In this document: in pieces, positions 1 to 11,823 of the stretch
How the letters are laid out: each line of letters begins with the position of its first letter
Position numbering within the stretch: position 1 is the first letter of the stretch
NCBI GenBank assembly: GCA_039707655.1
Contig: CM077676.1
Location: 455,566,379 to 455,630,378 of the forward strand
Length of the DNA stretch: 64,000 bases
Reading direction: 5' to 3'
From: Elymus sibiricus
Lineage: Eukaryota; Streptophyta; Magnoliopsida; Poales; Poaceae
Position numbers and translations under genes: made by a program
The notes under the pieces: model-generated
The model's input: the letters and a program-made list of their open reading frames with translations, nothing else
Databases searched by the model: none
What the model was told of the DNA's origin: nothing

Positions 1-244
1 TTTTCCAGCACTGGATGCAAAACTTTCTGTTTTCCAAACAACATCAATTATACTATCTTCCAAATCATCCTAAAGGCTTTACTTGGCACAAACACTAAGT
101 AAAAACACAAAAACACAATCATACCAGTAGCATAATTGTGAAAACACAAAATAACAGAAACAAAAGGTAAAAAAAAATATTCATTGGGTTGCCTCCCAAC
201 AAGCGCTATTGTTTTATGCCCCTAGCTAGGCATAATGCATAATT

Positions 245-2335
245 TCAAGTATTGTCATCTTTCAAGTTGATTCCATAAGTGGCCCTCATAATTGATTCAT
301 ATGGTGCTTTAATTCTTTTCCTAGGGAAATGCTCCATACCCTTTTTTAATGGAAACTGAAATTCTATATTCCCTTCTTTCATATCAATAACGACACCTAT
401 GGTTCGTAAGAACGGTCTACCAAGTATTATGGGGCAAGAAGAATTGCATTCAATATCAAGAACAATAAAATCAACGGGCACATAATTTCTATTTGCAAGA
501 ATAAGAACATCATTAATTCTACCGATTGGCTTTTTAATAGTAGAATCCGCAAGATGCAAATTAAGAGAACATTCATCAATATTGGTGAAACCTAGCACAC
601 CACATAAGGATTTTGGGATTGTGGAAACGCTAGCACCCAAATCACATAAAGCATTGCACTCATAATTTTTAATTTTAACTTTAATGGTGGGTTTCCATTA
701 ATCATAGAATTTTCTAGGAATTGAAATTTCTAGTTCTAGCTTTTCTTCTAACGCTTTCATCATTGCTTCTACGATGTGTTTAGTAAAAGCCTTGTTTTGC
801 TCATAAGCGTTGGGTGAATTTAACATGGATTGTAACAAAGAAATGCACTCAATCAAAGAATAATTATCATAATTAAAATCTTTGTGGTCCAAGAGAGTGG
901 GCACATCGCTATTTAAAGTTTTTACCTCTCCAAACCCACTTTTAGCAATTTTTTCATTAAGATTTTCACCCTCTGAATTATGGGAACGCCTACTAGCTAA
1001 AGTTGACTCTTCTTCAGTCCCCTTTTCATCAAGTTTTATATTGCTAAACAAAGAATTAATAGATGAAACACCAATCATTTTAATATCCTCATCATTACTA
1101 CGATAAAATCCGGGAGGAATTGCTTTTTCTAAAAATTCTCGTTTAGCTTTTAGCATGGCGGTTCTTTTCTTACTCTCATCCATGGAGACAGATAAAGCTT
1201 TAATTGATTCACTAATATCAATTTTAGGTGGCAAAATTTTAGTCTTACGATTTTCCACATCATGAATAATTCTATCAATGCTCCTAGACATATCATCAAG
1301 CTTACTCAATTTTTCTTCTATCGTAGTGCTGAAAACTTTTTACGCATTAATAAATTCTTTAATATTAATTTCAAGATCAGAGGGAATCCTATTATTATTA
1401 TTATTATAAGAATTACCATAAGGATTGCCATAATTATTAGAGGAATTTCCAGGAAACGGCCTAGCATTGAAATTACCTCTATAAGCATTATTATTGAAAT
1501 TGTTTCGCGAGACAAAATTCACATCTACGGGATCATTATTTTTCTCAATCAAAGTGGACAATGGCACATCATTAGGATCAATATGAACATTTTTACTAGC
1601 AACCAATTTCATAAGAGCATCAACTTTATCACTCAAAGTACTAATTTCTTCAATAGAATTCACCTTTTTACTAGTAGGAGCTCTTTCAGTATGCCATTGT
1701 GAATAAGTTGCCATAATATTATCAAGCAATTTAGTAGCTTCTCCCAAAGTAATTTCCATAAAAGTACCACCCGCGGCAGAATCTAAAAGATTTCTAGAAA
1801 CAAAATTCAATCCCGCATAAAATTTTTGTATGATCATCCATAAATTTAAACCATGAGTAGGGCAATTTCTTATCATTAATTTCATCCTCTCCCAAGATTT
1901 GGCAACATGTTCATGATCAAGTTGCTTAAAATTCATAATTTGATTTCTAAGTGAAATAATTTTCGCGGGAGGAAAATACTTAGTAATAAAAGCATCTTTA
2001 CACCTATCCCAAGAATCGATACTATTTCGTGGTAAAGATGAAAACCAAAATTTTGCATGATCCCGCAACGAGAATGGGAATAATTTTAATTTCACAATAT
2101 CATTATCCACATCTTTTTTCTTTTGCATGTCACACAATTCTACGAAAGTGTTAAGATGGGATGCGGCATCTTCATTAGGACTACCGGAAAATTGATCTTT
2201 CATGACAAGATTTAGGAAAGCGGCATTAATATCACAAGTCTCCGCACTAGCGGCGGGAGGAGCAATCGGAGTACTAATAAAATCATTATTATTAGTATTA
2301 GAAAAATCACACAATTTTGTATTTTCTTGAGACAT
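245..2335 (-). pseudogene. gag-protease polyprotein with two in-frame stops (element B)
   Basis: One reading frame runs from the ATG at 2333-2335 to the stop at 245-247 and is broken by TAA codons at 1340-1342 and 698-700. All three pieces are in the same frame, so the damage is nonsense and not frameshift. The first piece is a retrotransposon gag domain (FWFSSLPRNSIDSW, then ITKYFPPAKI and FYAGLNF), followed by an asparagine-rich segment. The second piece is a charged linker. The third is a retropepsin-like protease, with the catalytic-type motif DLGAS just inside the frame near 640 and the flap-side motif ILGRPFL. The active-site form is DLG rather than DTG, as is common in plant gag-protease frames of this type. 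A leading MSQENT start was chosen because residues upstream are leader-like. Full length would be about 696 codons. No polymerase domain follows. Confidence 0.85.
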
Positions 2336-2547
2336 CGTGACTACGCAAACGAGATAACAAGCAAGCAAAAAAGCAAACAAGAAAAAGGCAAGCGGAAAAT
2401 ATTTTTGTATTTTTGTAAAAACATTTTAGAAGTGGGGGAGATGAAAACAAGAGGCAAATAAAGTAAATGCAAGGAGATGAGAGTTTATGCAAAGGTACTT
2501 GATAGATGTTGATGATGTCTCCCCGGCAACGGCGCAGAAATTCTTCT

Positions 2548-4098
2548 TGCTACTTGTAGCTTGCGTTGGTATTATCCCCGAAGAGTAAGGGATGATGCAG
2601 CACAGCAGAGGTAACTATTTCCCTCAGTTATGAAACCAAGGTTATCAATCCAGTAGGAGAACCACGCAACACCTCGTTAGCAGTACCTGCACACAAACAA
2701 CAAATCCTTGCACCCAACGCAAACGAGGGGTTGTCAATCCCTCGGCGGTTAATTGCAAGATTAAATTGTATGTGATAGATAGATAGATTGAAACAAAAAT
2801 ACAAAATAAAATAAATAAAAGAAAAGTGCAGCAATATTTTTAGGGTTTTAGTAATTTGATTTAGATAGACCCGGGGGCCATAGTTTTCACTAGAGGCTTC
2901 TCTCAAGAAAATAGCATACGGTGGGTAGAAAAATTACTGTTGGGCAATTGATAGAAAAGCAAATAATCATGACGATATCCAAGGCAATGATCATGTATAT
3001 AGGCATCACGTCCGAGACAAGTAGACCGACTCCTGCCTGCATCTACTACTATTACTCCACACATCGACCGCTATCCAGCATGCATCTAGTGTATTAAGTC
3101 CATAAAAGAACGGAGTAACGCCTTAAGAACGATGACATGATGTAGACAAGACAAACTCATTTATGAATAAACCCCATCTTTTTACCCTTAATAGCAATGA
3201 TACATATGTGTCATGTCCCTTTCTGTCACTGGGATTGAGCACCGCAAGATCAAACCCATTACAAAGCACCTCTTTCCATGGCAAGATAAATCAATCTAGT
3301 TGGCCAAACCAAATCAATAGATCGGAGAGGAAATACAAAGCTATAATAATCATGCATAAAAGAGATCAGAGAAGACTCAAATAATATTCATGGATAATCT
3401 GATCATAAACTCACAATTCATCGGATCCCAACAAACACACCGCAAAAAGTGATTACATCGGATAGAACTCCAAGAACATCGAGGAGAACAATGTATTGAA
3501 GATCAAAAAGAGAGAAGAAGCCACCTAGCTACTAACTATGGACCCGAAGGTCTGTGGTAAACTACTCACACATCATCGGAAGGGTAGCAAGGTTGATGTA
3601 GAGCCCCTCCGTGATCGATTCCCCCTCCGGTGGAGTACCAGAGAAGGCCTCCAGATGGGATCTCTCGAGAACAGAAACTTGCGGCGGCGGAAAAAGTATT
3701 TCGTGGACTCCCCTGAGGGTTTCTGATTTTTTGGGAATTTATAGTGGTGGAATTAGGTCAAACGGAGCTCTGTGGGCCCCACGAGGTACCAGGGCGCGCC
3801 TCCCCCCCTAGGCGCGGGCACCCCCTGGGGCTTCTGGCCTCCTCCCGAAGCCTCTAGTGTTTATCTTGTCCAGAAAAAAATCTCCAAAAAGTTTCGTGGC
3901 ATTTGGACTTCGTTTGGTATTGATTTTCTGTAAAACAAAAACAGGGCAGAAAAATAGTAACTGGCACTGGGCACTAAGTTAATAGGTTAGTCTCCAAAAA
4001 TGATATATAATTGCTATAAATGTATATAAAAACATCCAAGATTGATAATATAACAGCATGGAATAATCAAAAATTATAGATACGTTGGAGACGTATCA
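2548..4098 (-). repeat. 5' LTR of element B (1551 bp)
   Basis: On the minus strand it starts TGATACGTCTCCAACG and ends ...CTACAAGTAGCA. It is a near copy of the two LTRs of element C. It contains the conserved block reading GACCCGGGGGCC near 2868 and a GC-rich segment at about 3780-3860. The adjoining leader (2521-2540) carries GGCGC followed directly by AGAAA, lacking one C of the equivalent stretch in element C. Confidence 0.88.
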
Positions 4099-4958
4099 AG
4101 GGCACCCAAGGATTCGGCTAGCCATGGCTTGTGTTTGTTGGTGGAGGGGGAGTAAACTTTACTTTACCGCTTGGGAACCGCCGCTAATGTGTTTAGCATG
4201 GAAGATATTGAAAACTCTCCTTCGTGACGTTGACAGGAAAGGCATACCTCCCAAAATTTTATTTATCTCTGATTTAAGCTTCGAGCTCTGGCACCTCTGC
4301 AAATTCATGCTTCCCTCTGCGAAGGGCCTATCTATTTACTTTTATGTTGTTTTACTTTTATTGTTGAGTCATCACGTTCTCAAATAAGCACCAGTCCTGA
4401 GAGCACTATTGTCATTCTCATGCATTATGTATAGTTAATGTTTTGTGCATCATGACTGGATCTCTGCTACCATGAATTAGAATGTTTAGTCGCTGCTTGA
4501 ACTTTGGAGGTGCTCTGCATTTATGTTTTGCGGTCTCAGAAAGGGCTAGCGAGATACCATGTTGTCATATTATATCATGATCATTTTGACAAAGTGTTGA
4601 CATTTGAGATATCTTATTATTGCTCGCTAGTTGATTATGCCATTGATATGAGTGAATATAAATTCTAAGAGTTATCATTTGCATGGTTAGTTATAATCTT
4701 TGCTGAAAACTTGGGTGCTATTTAAGCATATATATAGATACAAGAACAAAAGAGTTTGTAAAAGTTTTTCTTTATCACTTTCAGTTTGTCAACTGAATTG
4801 CTTGAGGACAAGCAATGAGTTGAGCTTGGGGGAGTTGATACGTCTCCGTCGTATCTACTTTTCCAAACACTTTTGCTCTTGTTTTGGCCCCTAATTTGCA
4901 TGATTTGAATGAAACTAACCCGGACTGACGCTGTTTTCAGCAGAACTACCATGGTGTT

Positions 4959-6535
4959 TGCTACTTGTAGCTTGCGTTGGTATTTCCCCGAAGAGGAAGG
5001 GATGATGCAGCATAGTAGAGATAAGTATTTCCCTCAATTATGAAACCAAGGTTATCGAACTAGTAGGATAATCACACAACACCTAGTAAGCAGTACCTGC
5101 ACACAAGCAACAAATCCTTGCACCCAACGCAAACAAGGGGTTGTCAATCCCTTGGCGGTAAGATTGCAAGATTAAATTGTATTTCATAGATTGATAGATT
5201 GCAGCAAAAATACTAAATAAAATAAATAAAATAAAATGGCAGCAATATTTTTAGGGTTTTAGTAATATGATTTTGATAGACCCGGGGGCCATAGATTTCA
5301 CTAGAGGCTTCTCTCGAGAAAATAGCATACGGTGGGTAGACAAATTACTGTTGGGCAATTGATAGAAAAGCAAATAATCATGACGATATCCAAGGCAATG
5401 ATCATGTATATAGGCATCACGTCCAAGATTAGTAGACCGACTCCTGCCTGCATCTACTACTATTACTCCACACATCGATGGGCTATCCAGCATGCATCTA
5501 GTGAATTAAGTCCATAAGAACAGAGTAATGCCTTAGGAACGATGACATGATGTAGACAAGACAAACTCATGAATTAATAAACCCAATGAATATATCCCAT
5601 CTTGTTACCCTTAGTAGCAACGATACATACGTGTCATGTCCCTTTCTGTCACTGGGATTGAGCACCGCAAGATCGAACCCACTACAAAGCACCTCTTCCC
5701 ATGGCAAGATAAATCAACTTAGTTGGCCAAACCAAATCAATAGATCAGAGAAGAAATACGAGGCTATAATAATCATGCATAAAAGAGATCAGAGAAGACT
5801 CAAATAATATTCATGGATAATCTGATGATAAACTCACAATTCATCGGATCCCAACAAACACACCGCAAAGAAAGATTACATCGGATAGATCTCCAAGAAC
5901 ATCAAGGAGAACATTGTATTGAACATCAAAAAGAGAGAAGACGCCATCTAGCTACTGCCTATGGACCCAAAGGTCTGTGGTAAACTACTCACGCATCATC
6001 GGAGAAGCAGCAAGGTTGATGTAGAGTCCCTCCGTGATCGATTCCCCCTCCGGCAGATTACCGGAGAAGGACCCCAGATGGGATCTCTCTGGAACAGAGG
6101 CTTGCGGTGGCGTAAAAAGTATTTCGTGGACTCTCCTGAGGGTTTCTGATTTTTCTGGAATTTATAGTGCTGGAATTAGGTCAAACGGAGCTTGGTGGGG
6201 CCCACGAGGCATCGGGGCGCGCCTGCCCCCCCAGGAGCACCCTGGTGGCTCGTGGGGCCCACCAAGGTCTTCTGGCCTCCCCTCGAAGCTTCTGGTATTC
6301 TTCTTGCCCAAGAAAAAATCTCCAAAAAGTTTCACTGTATTTGGACTTCGTTTGATATTGATTTTCTGTGAAACAAAAACAGGGCAGAAAACAGCAACTG
6401 GCACTGGGCACTAGGTTAATAGGTTAGTCTCCAAAAATAATATAAAATTGTTGTAAATGATTATAAAAACATCCAAGATTGATATTATAACAGCATGGAA
6501 CAATCAAAAATTATAGATACATTGGAGACGTATTA
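4959..6535 (-). repeat. 3' LTR of element C (1577 bp)
   Basis: It starts TGCTACTTG on the plus strand and ends ...GAGACGTATTA at 6535. The expected terminal TCA is TTA, and ATACATTGG replaces ATACGTTGG nearby; both fit C-to-T or G-to-A decay of methylated DNA. It is otherwise nearly identical to the partner LTR. Confidence 0.92.
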
Positions 6536-7900
6536 GCATCACCAAGCTTAATTCCTGCTCGTCCTCGAGTAGGTAATTGATAAAAACAGAATTTTTGATG
6601 TGGAATGCTGCCTAACATATTTATCACATATTCTTTTTCTTTTTGTAGCATGGACATTGGACTTATATGATTCAAAGCAATAGTCTATAATTTGACATGA
6701 AAACATAGATACTCAAGCATACTAACAAGCAACCATGTCTTTCAAAATATCAACGCTAAAGAAAGTTATCCCTAGCCCATTATGCTCAATCATTGATCCA
6801 TTTATGAAACACACTCAAATATTAGCTACAACCAATGCACAAGTATGACAATAGTGTTCTCTAGTTGGTGCTTTTGTAAGAGAAGATGGAGACTCAAGAA
6901 AAATAAAAATTGCATAAAAGTAAATAGATAGGCCCTTCGCAGAGGGAAGCAGAGATTTGTCAAATGTGCCAGAGCTCAAAGCTGAAATTAAAGAGATAAA
7001 AAATATATTTTGGGAGGCATGCTTTTCCTGTCAACGAAAACGAATGAGAATTTCCAATATCTTCCATGCTACATACATCATAGGCGGTTCCCAAACAGAA
7101 AATAAATTATACTCGCCTTCATTAAGATTTTTCTTTCCGCGAGAGTACTCCCCTTCATTAAGATTTTTTATTTCTTTCCGAGGGAGATTTGCTTTTGTTT
7201 TCATTATTTTTGCATTACTGCAATTTTGGCATTTTAGCAATTTAACAATTCGGGACGGGCATCCCTATTACCACCACACTCTCGTGCAATGACAAGTGAA
7301 TAAACACTCATCGTGAGAATAACACACCTAGCATGGAAGATATTGGCTACCCCCTTCCGCTTCATGAGCGGTACGGGCACACAAAACAGGAAAAATTATT
7401 TTGAAATTTAGAGTTGGCATACGCAAATTTACTTGGAACGGCATTGGAATACCGCATATAGGTAGATATAGTGGACTCATAAGGCAAAACTGGTTTTAAG
7501 GATTTTGGATGCACAAGCAGTATTTCCGCTTAGTACAAATGAAGGCTAGCAAAAGATTGAGAAGCAACCAACCAAAAAAACAAAAATGGTAATAAACATG
7601 CATTGAACATAACTAACACCGAATAATGCACCATAGTAGGATATAACTTCATTGCATAACTATTGACTTAACGTGCTTGCATAGGGAATCACAAACCTTA
7701 ACACTAATATTCTTACTTAAGCACAATTACTCACTAACATGGCATCACATATCATCATTTCCATATCGCAAAACTATTGCAAGGAATCACACTTGTCATA
7801 TCCAATGATCTATATGAAAGTTTTTATCTATATCCCTCTTGAATATTCATCACTTTGGGACCAATTGCATAACATGCGCAAATTACCGTTACTATCATCA

Positions 7901-8275
7901 TCTCTCAAAAAGATTTAAGTGAAGCATGAGAGTGCAAATATTTCTTCAAAATTTCAATCTTAACAATTCTCAAAATAATATAAGTGAAGCACGAGAATTC
8001 ATTTCTTCAAAATTTCAATCAAGTCAATTCTCAAAATGATATAAGTGAAGCATGAGAATTTATTTCTACAAAATTTCAATCAACTCTCAAAATAATATAA
8101 GTGAAGAATGAGAGTTTATTTCTACAAAATTTCAGCCAACTCTCAAAACAATATAAGTGAAGCATGAGAGTTTATTTCTACAAAATTTCAGCCACCACCA
8201 TGCTCAAAAGGATTTATGTGAAGCACTAGAGCAACTGCCTAGCTCAAAAAATTTAAGTGAAGCACATAGAGTATT
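7901..8275. repeat. Tandem repeat of about 55-63 bp in the tail of element C
   Basis: About six imperfect copies, each built around CTCAAAA...ATAAGTGAAGCATGAGAG followed by TTTATTTCTACAAAATTTCA. The flanking units are more degenerate than the central ones. Confidence 0.85.
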
Positions 8276-9209
8276 CTACAAATTATGATGATAACGTGTG
8301 GCTCTCTCAAAATAGGTGTGTGCAGAAAAGATGATTGTGACAAACTAAAAAGCAAACAAAGCAAAGACTCATATCATACAAGACGCTCCAAGCAAAACAC
8401 ATATCATGTGACGAATAAAAATATAGCTCCAAGTAAAATTACCGATGGTCGGTAGAATAAAGAGGGGATGCCTTCCGGGGCATCCCCAAGCTTTAGACGC
8501 TTGAGTCTTCCTTGAATATTACCTTGGGGTGTCTTGGGCATCCCCAAGATTAGGCTTTTGCTACTCCGTATTCCTTCATCCATCGTGATCTCACCCAAAA
8601 CTTGAAAACTTCAATCACACAAAACTCAACAAAACCTTCATGAGATCCGTTAGTATAACAAAACAAATCACTACTATAAGTACTGTTGCAAACCCATTCA
8701 TATTTTATTTTTGCATTATACCTACTGTACTCTAACTTCACCATGGCTTATACCCCCCGATACAATCCATAGATTCATCAAAACAAGCAAGTAGTGCATC
8801 AAAAACAGAATCTGTCAAAAACAGAACAGTCTGTAGCAATATATTTAAAAGCCATACTTATGTAACTCCAAAAATTCTGAAAAATTAGGACAACGTGGAA
8901 AATTCATATACCAATACTGTTTAAAAATTTCAGATTTTTATGACGCTCCAGTACAGAAAACAAATTCGGGCACTGGACGCAAAACTTTCTGTTTTCCAAA
9001 CAGCATCAATTATACTATCTTCCAAATCATCCCAAAGGCCTTACTTGGCACAAACACTAATTAAAAACATAAAAATACTATCATACCAGTAGCATGACAG
9101 TAAAAACACGCCATAACAGAAACTTATAACAAAAATTTATTTTATTCATTGGGTTGCCTCCCAACAAGCGCTATTGTTTTATGCCCCTAGCTAGGCATAA
9201 TGCATAATT

Positions 9210-10028
9210 TCAAGTATTGTCATCTTTGGTTTCCAACTCCTCAATCACACATCCATTTTTTCTGATAGATTCAACATAAGTGTTTCTCATCCTCACACTT
9301 CTAGGCATAAAATCAAGAATTTTACTTTTGTGAATAGGTTCCTTAATCATATCAATGAAATTGGGGTGCACGCTAATCATTTTAAGATCCTCATTTCCCT
9401 TACTGGAAGTAGCACCATTGGTTTTAGGAACATACACGAACTTGCAATTTTTATTGGGAGGAGTTTTATCAATATTCTTAATTGAGGAAAAAGCCGATCC
9501 CAAATTGATAATAATTTCTTCTATCTTATCGATTCTAGCGGGACCTTGTTCTATTCTTTCATTAACTACCGGTTCCTTTTCTTTTAAGGTTTTCAATGCA
9601 TTTACTACCTTAGAACCAAATTGAGTGATATGATTATGCAATTTTTTATCCAAATTCTCAAGGTGTTCATTAGTACACATCTTACTTTCAATAGCCTCTA
9701 ACCTTTGCATAACATGTTCCAAAGTCAAAGTTGTTTCATTAATAGTGATAGGTGGTGATCCCACTAAATTTCCCATAGCATTAAAAGCATCCGTAGAGGG
9801 ACACATCAAGAAATTCCCTCCAGTAATAGTGTCAAGCACAAATCTATACCAAGTAGTGATTCCCACATAAAAATTGCGAAGGAGAATAGTGGAGGATTGC
9901 TTATGAGTTGATCTATTATGAGCATCGCAAATCCTATACCAAGCATCTTTTAAATTCTCTCCTCCCCTTTGTTTAAAATTAAGTACTTCATTTTCAGGGG
10001 TAATAGTAACGAGCGAAAAACTAGCCAT
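9210..10028 (-). CDS. gag-like protein of element C (272 aa)
   Basis: An uninterrupted frame from an ATG at 10026-10028 (MASFSLVTITPENE) to a stop at 9210. Upstream in-frame residues are hydrophobic leader noise without an ATG that fits, so this start is preferred. The region around YRFVLDTITGGNFL corresponds to NLLDSAAGGTF of the gag of element B. It is followed by a predicted coiled-coil stretch (LEHVMQRLEAIESKM, then LDKKLHNHI). The C-terminus ends KDDNT, exactly like the protease frame of element B. The central capsid part and the protease are missing, so this looks like an internally deleted and rearranged gag-protease frame. Whether any protein is made is unknown. Confidence 0.6.
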   Translation of the reverse strand: MASFSLVTITPENEVLNFKQRGGENLKDAWYRICDAHNRSTHKQSSTILLRNFYVGITTWYRFVLDTITGGNFLMCPSTDAFNAMGNLVGSPPITINETTLTLEHVMQRLEAIESKMCTNEHLENLDKKLHNHITQFGSKVVNALKTLKEKEPVVNERIEQGPARIDKIEEIIINLGSAFSSIKNIDKTPPNKNCKFVYVPKTNGATSSKGNEDLKMISVHPNFIDMIKEPIHKSKILDFMPRSVRMRNTYVESIRKNGCVIEELETKDDNT

Positions 10029-10254
10029 AACGATAAGCAAGCAAAAAGCAAACAAGCAAACAAGCAAACTAGAAAAAAGGCAAAAAGGCAAAGGAAAATA
10101 TTTTTGTATTTTTGTAAAAACGTTTTAGAAGTGGGTGAGATGAAAACGAGAGGCAAATGGCAAATAAAGTAAATGCAAGGAGATGAGAGTTTGTGCAAAG
10201 GTACTTGATAAATGTTGATGATGTCTCCCCGGCAACGGCGCCAGAAATTCTTCC

Positions 10255-11823
10255 TGCTACTTGTAGCTTGCGTTGGTATTTCCCCGAAGAGGAAGGGATG
10301 ATGCATCACAGTAGAGATAAGTATTTCCCTCAATTATGAAACCAAGGTTATCGAACCAGTAGGAGAATCACACAACACCTAGTAAGCAGTACCTGCACAC
10401 AAGCAACAAATCCTTGCACCCAACGCAAACAAGGGGTTGTCAATCCCTTGGCGGTAAGATTGCAAGATTAAATTGTATTTGATAGATTGCAGCAAAAATA
10501 CTAAATAAAATAAATAAAAGAAAATGGCAGCAATATTTTTAGGGTTTTAGTAATATGATTTTGATAGACCCGGGGGCCATAGATTTCACTAGAGGCTTCT
10601 CTCGAGAAAATAGCATACGGTGGGTAGACAAATTACTGTTGGGCAATTGATAGAAAAGCAAATAATCATGACGATATCCAAGGCAATGATCATGTATATA
10701 GGCATCACGTCCAAGATTAGTAGACCGACTCCTGCCTGCATCTACTATTATTACTCCACACATCGATGGGCTATCCAGCATGCATCTAGTGAATTAAGTC
10801 CATAAGAACGGAGTAATGCCTTAGGAACGATGACATGATGTAGACAAGACAAACTCACGAATTAATAAACCCAATGAATATATCCCATCTTTTTACCCTT
10901 AGTAGCAATGATACATACGTGTCATGTCCCTTTCTGTCACTGGGATTGAGCACCGCAAGATCGAACCCACTACAAAGCACCTCTTCCCATGGCAAGATAA
11001 ATCAACTTAGTTGGCCAAACCAAATCAATAGATCAGAGAAGAAATACGAGGCTATAATAATCATGCATAAAAGAGATCAGAGAAGACTCAAATAATATTC
11101 ATGGATAATCTGATGATAAACTCACAATTCATCGGATCCCAACAAACACACCGCAAAGAAAGATTACATCGGATAGATCTCCAAGAATATCAAGGAGAAC
11201 ATTGTATTGAACATCAAAAAGAGAGAAGACGCCATCTAGCTACTGCCTATGGACCCGAAGGTCTGTGGTAAACTACTCACGCATCATCGGAGAAGCAGCA
11301 AGGTTGATGTAGAGCCCCTCCGTGATCGATTCCTCCTCCGGTAGATTACCGGAGAAGGACCCCAGATGGGATCTCTCTGGAACAGAGGCTTGCGGTGGCG
11401 TAAAAAGTATTTCGTGGACTCTCCTGAGGGTTTCTGATTTTTCTGGAATTTATAGTGCTGGAATTAGGTCAAACGGAGCTTGGTGGGGCCCACGAGGCAT
11501 CAGGGCGCGCCTGCCCCCCCAGGCGCGCCCTGGTGGCTCGTGGGGCCCACCAAGGTCTTCTGGCCTCCCCTCGAAGCTTCTGGTATTCTTCTTGCCCAAG
11601 AAAAAATCTCCAAAAAGTTTCACTGTATTTGGACTTCGTTTGATATTGATTTTATGTGAAACAAAAACAGGGCAGAAAACAGCAACTGACACTGGGCACT
11701 AGGTTAATAGGTTAGTCTCCAAAAATAATATAAAATTGCTGTAAATGATTATAAAAACATCCAAGATTGATATTATAACAGCATGGAATAATCAAAAATT
11801 ATAGATACGTTGGAGACGTATCA
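10255..11823 (-). repeat. 5' LTR of element C (1569 bp)
   Basis: It runs from TGCTACTTG at 10255 to ...ACGTATCA at 11823, with intact TG...CA ends. It differs from the 3' LTR by scattered substitutions and a few indels. The pair can be used to date the insertion. Confidence 0.93.

Larger units (their letters stand above)
1..4098 (-). mobile_element. Element B: Gypsy-type LTR retrotransposon, 5' part
   Basis: The element reads on the minus strand and runs off the left edge. Its 5' LTR is 2548-4098, followed leftwards by a leader with a primer-binding-like segment near 2521-2540, then a gag-protease frame and an untranslated tail at 1-244. The right boundary is sharp: the LTR ends ...ACGTATCA at 4098 and internal sequence of element A resumes at 4099. 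The expected target duplication would be AGGGC (4099-4103), but its partner lies outside the window. LTR and tail match element C closely, so the two belong to one family. No reverse transcriptase or integrase is seen downstream of the protease, so this is probably a gag-protease-only, non-autonomous type. The family resembles wheat Gypsy elements of the Fatima/Sabrina kind; the name is not assigned. Confidence 0.85.
4959..11823 (-). mobile_element. Element C: complete non-autonomous Gypsy-type element
   Basis: A complete minus-strand LTR element of 6865 bp, inserted in the LTR of element A and flanked by the exact 5-bp target duplication GTGTT (4954-4958 and 11824-11828). LTRs are 4959-6535 (3') and 10255-11823 (5'). 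The internal region of 3719 bp has a leader with a GGCGCC primer-binding-like segment (10231-10243), one gag-like frame (9210-10028), a long non-coding tail with a tandem repeat (7901-8275), and a purine-rich end beside the 3' LTR. No protease, reverse transcriptase or integrase is present, so mobilisation would need proteins from another element. Confidence 0.93.
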
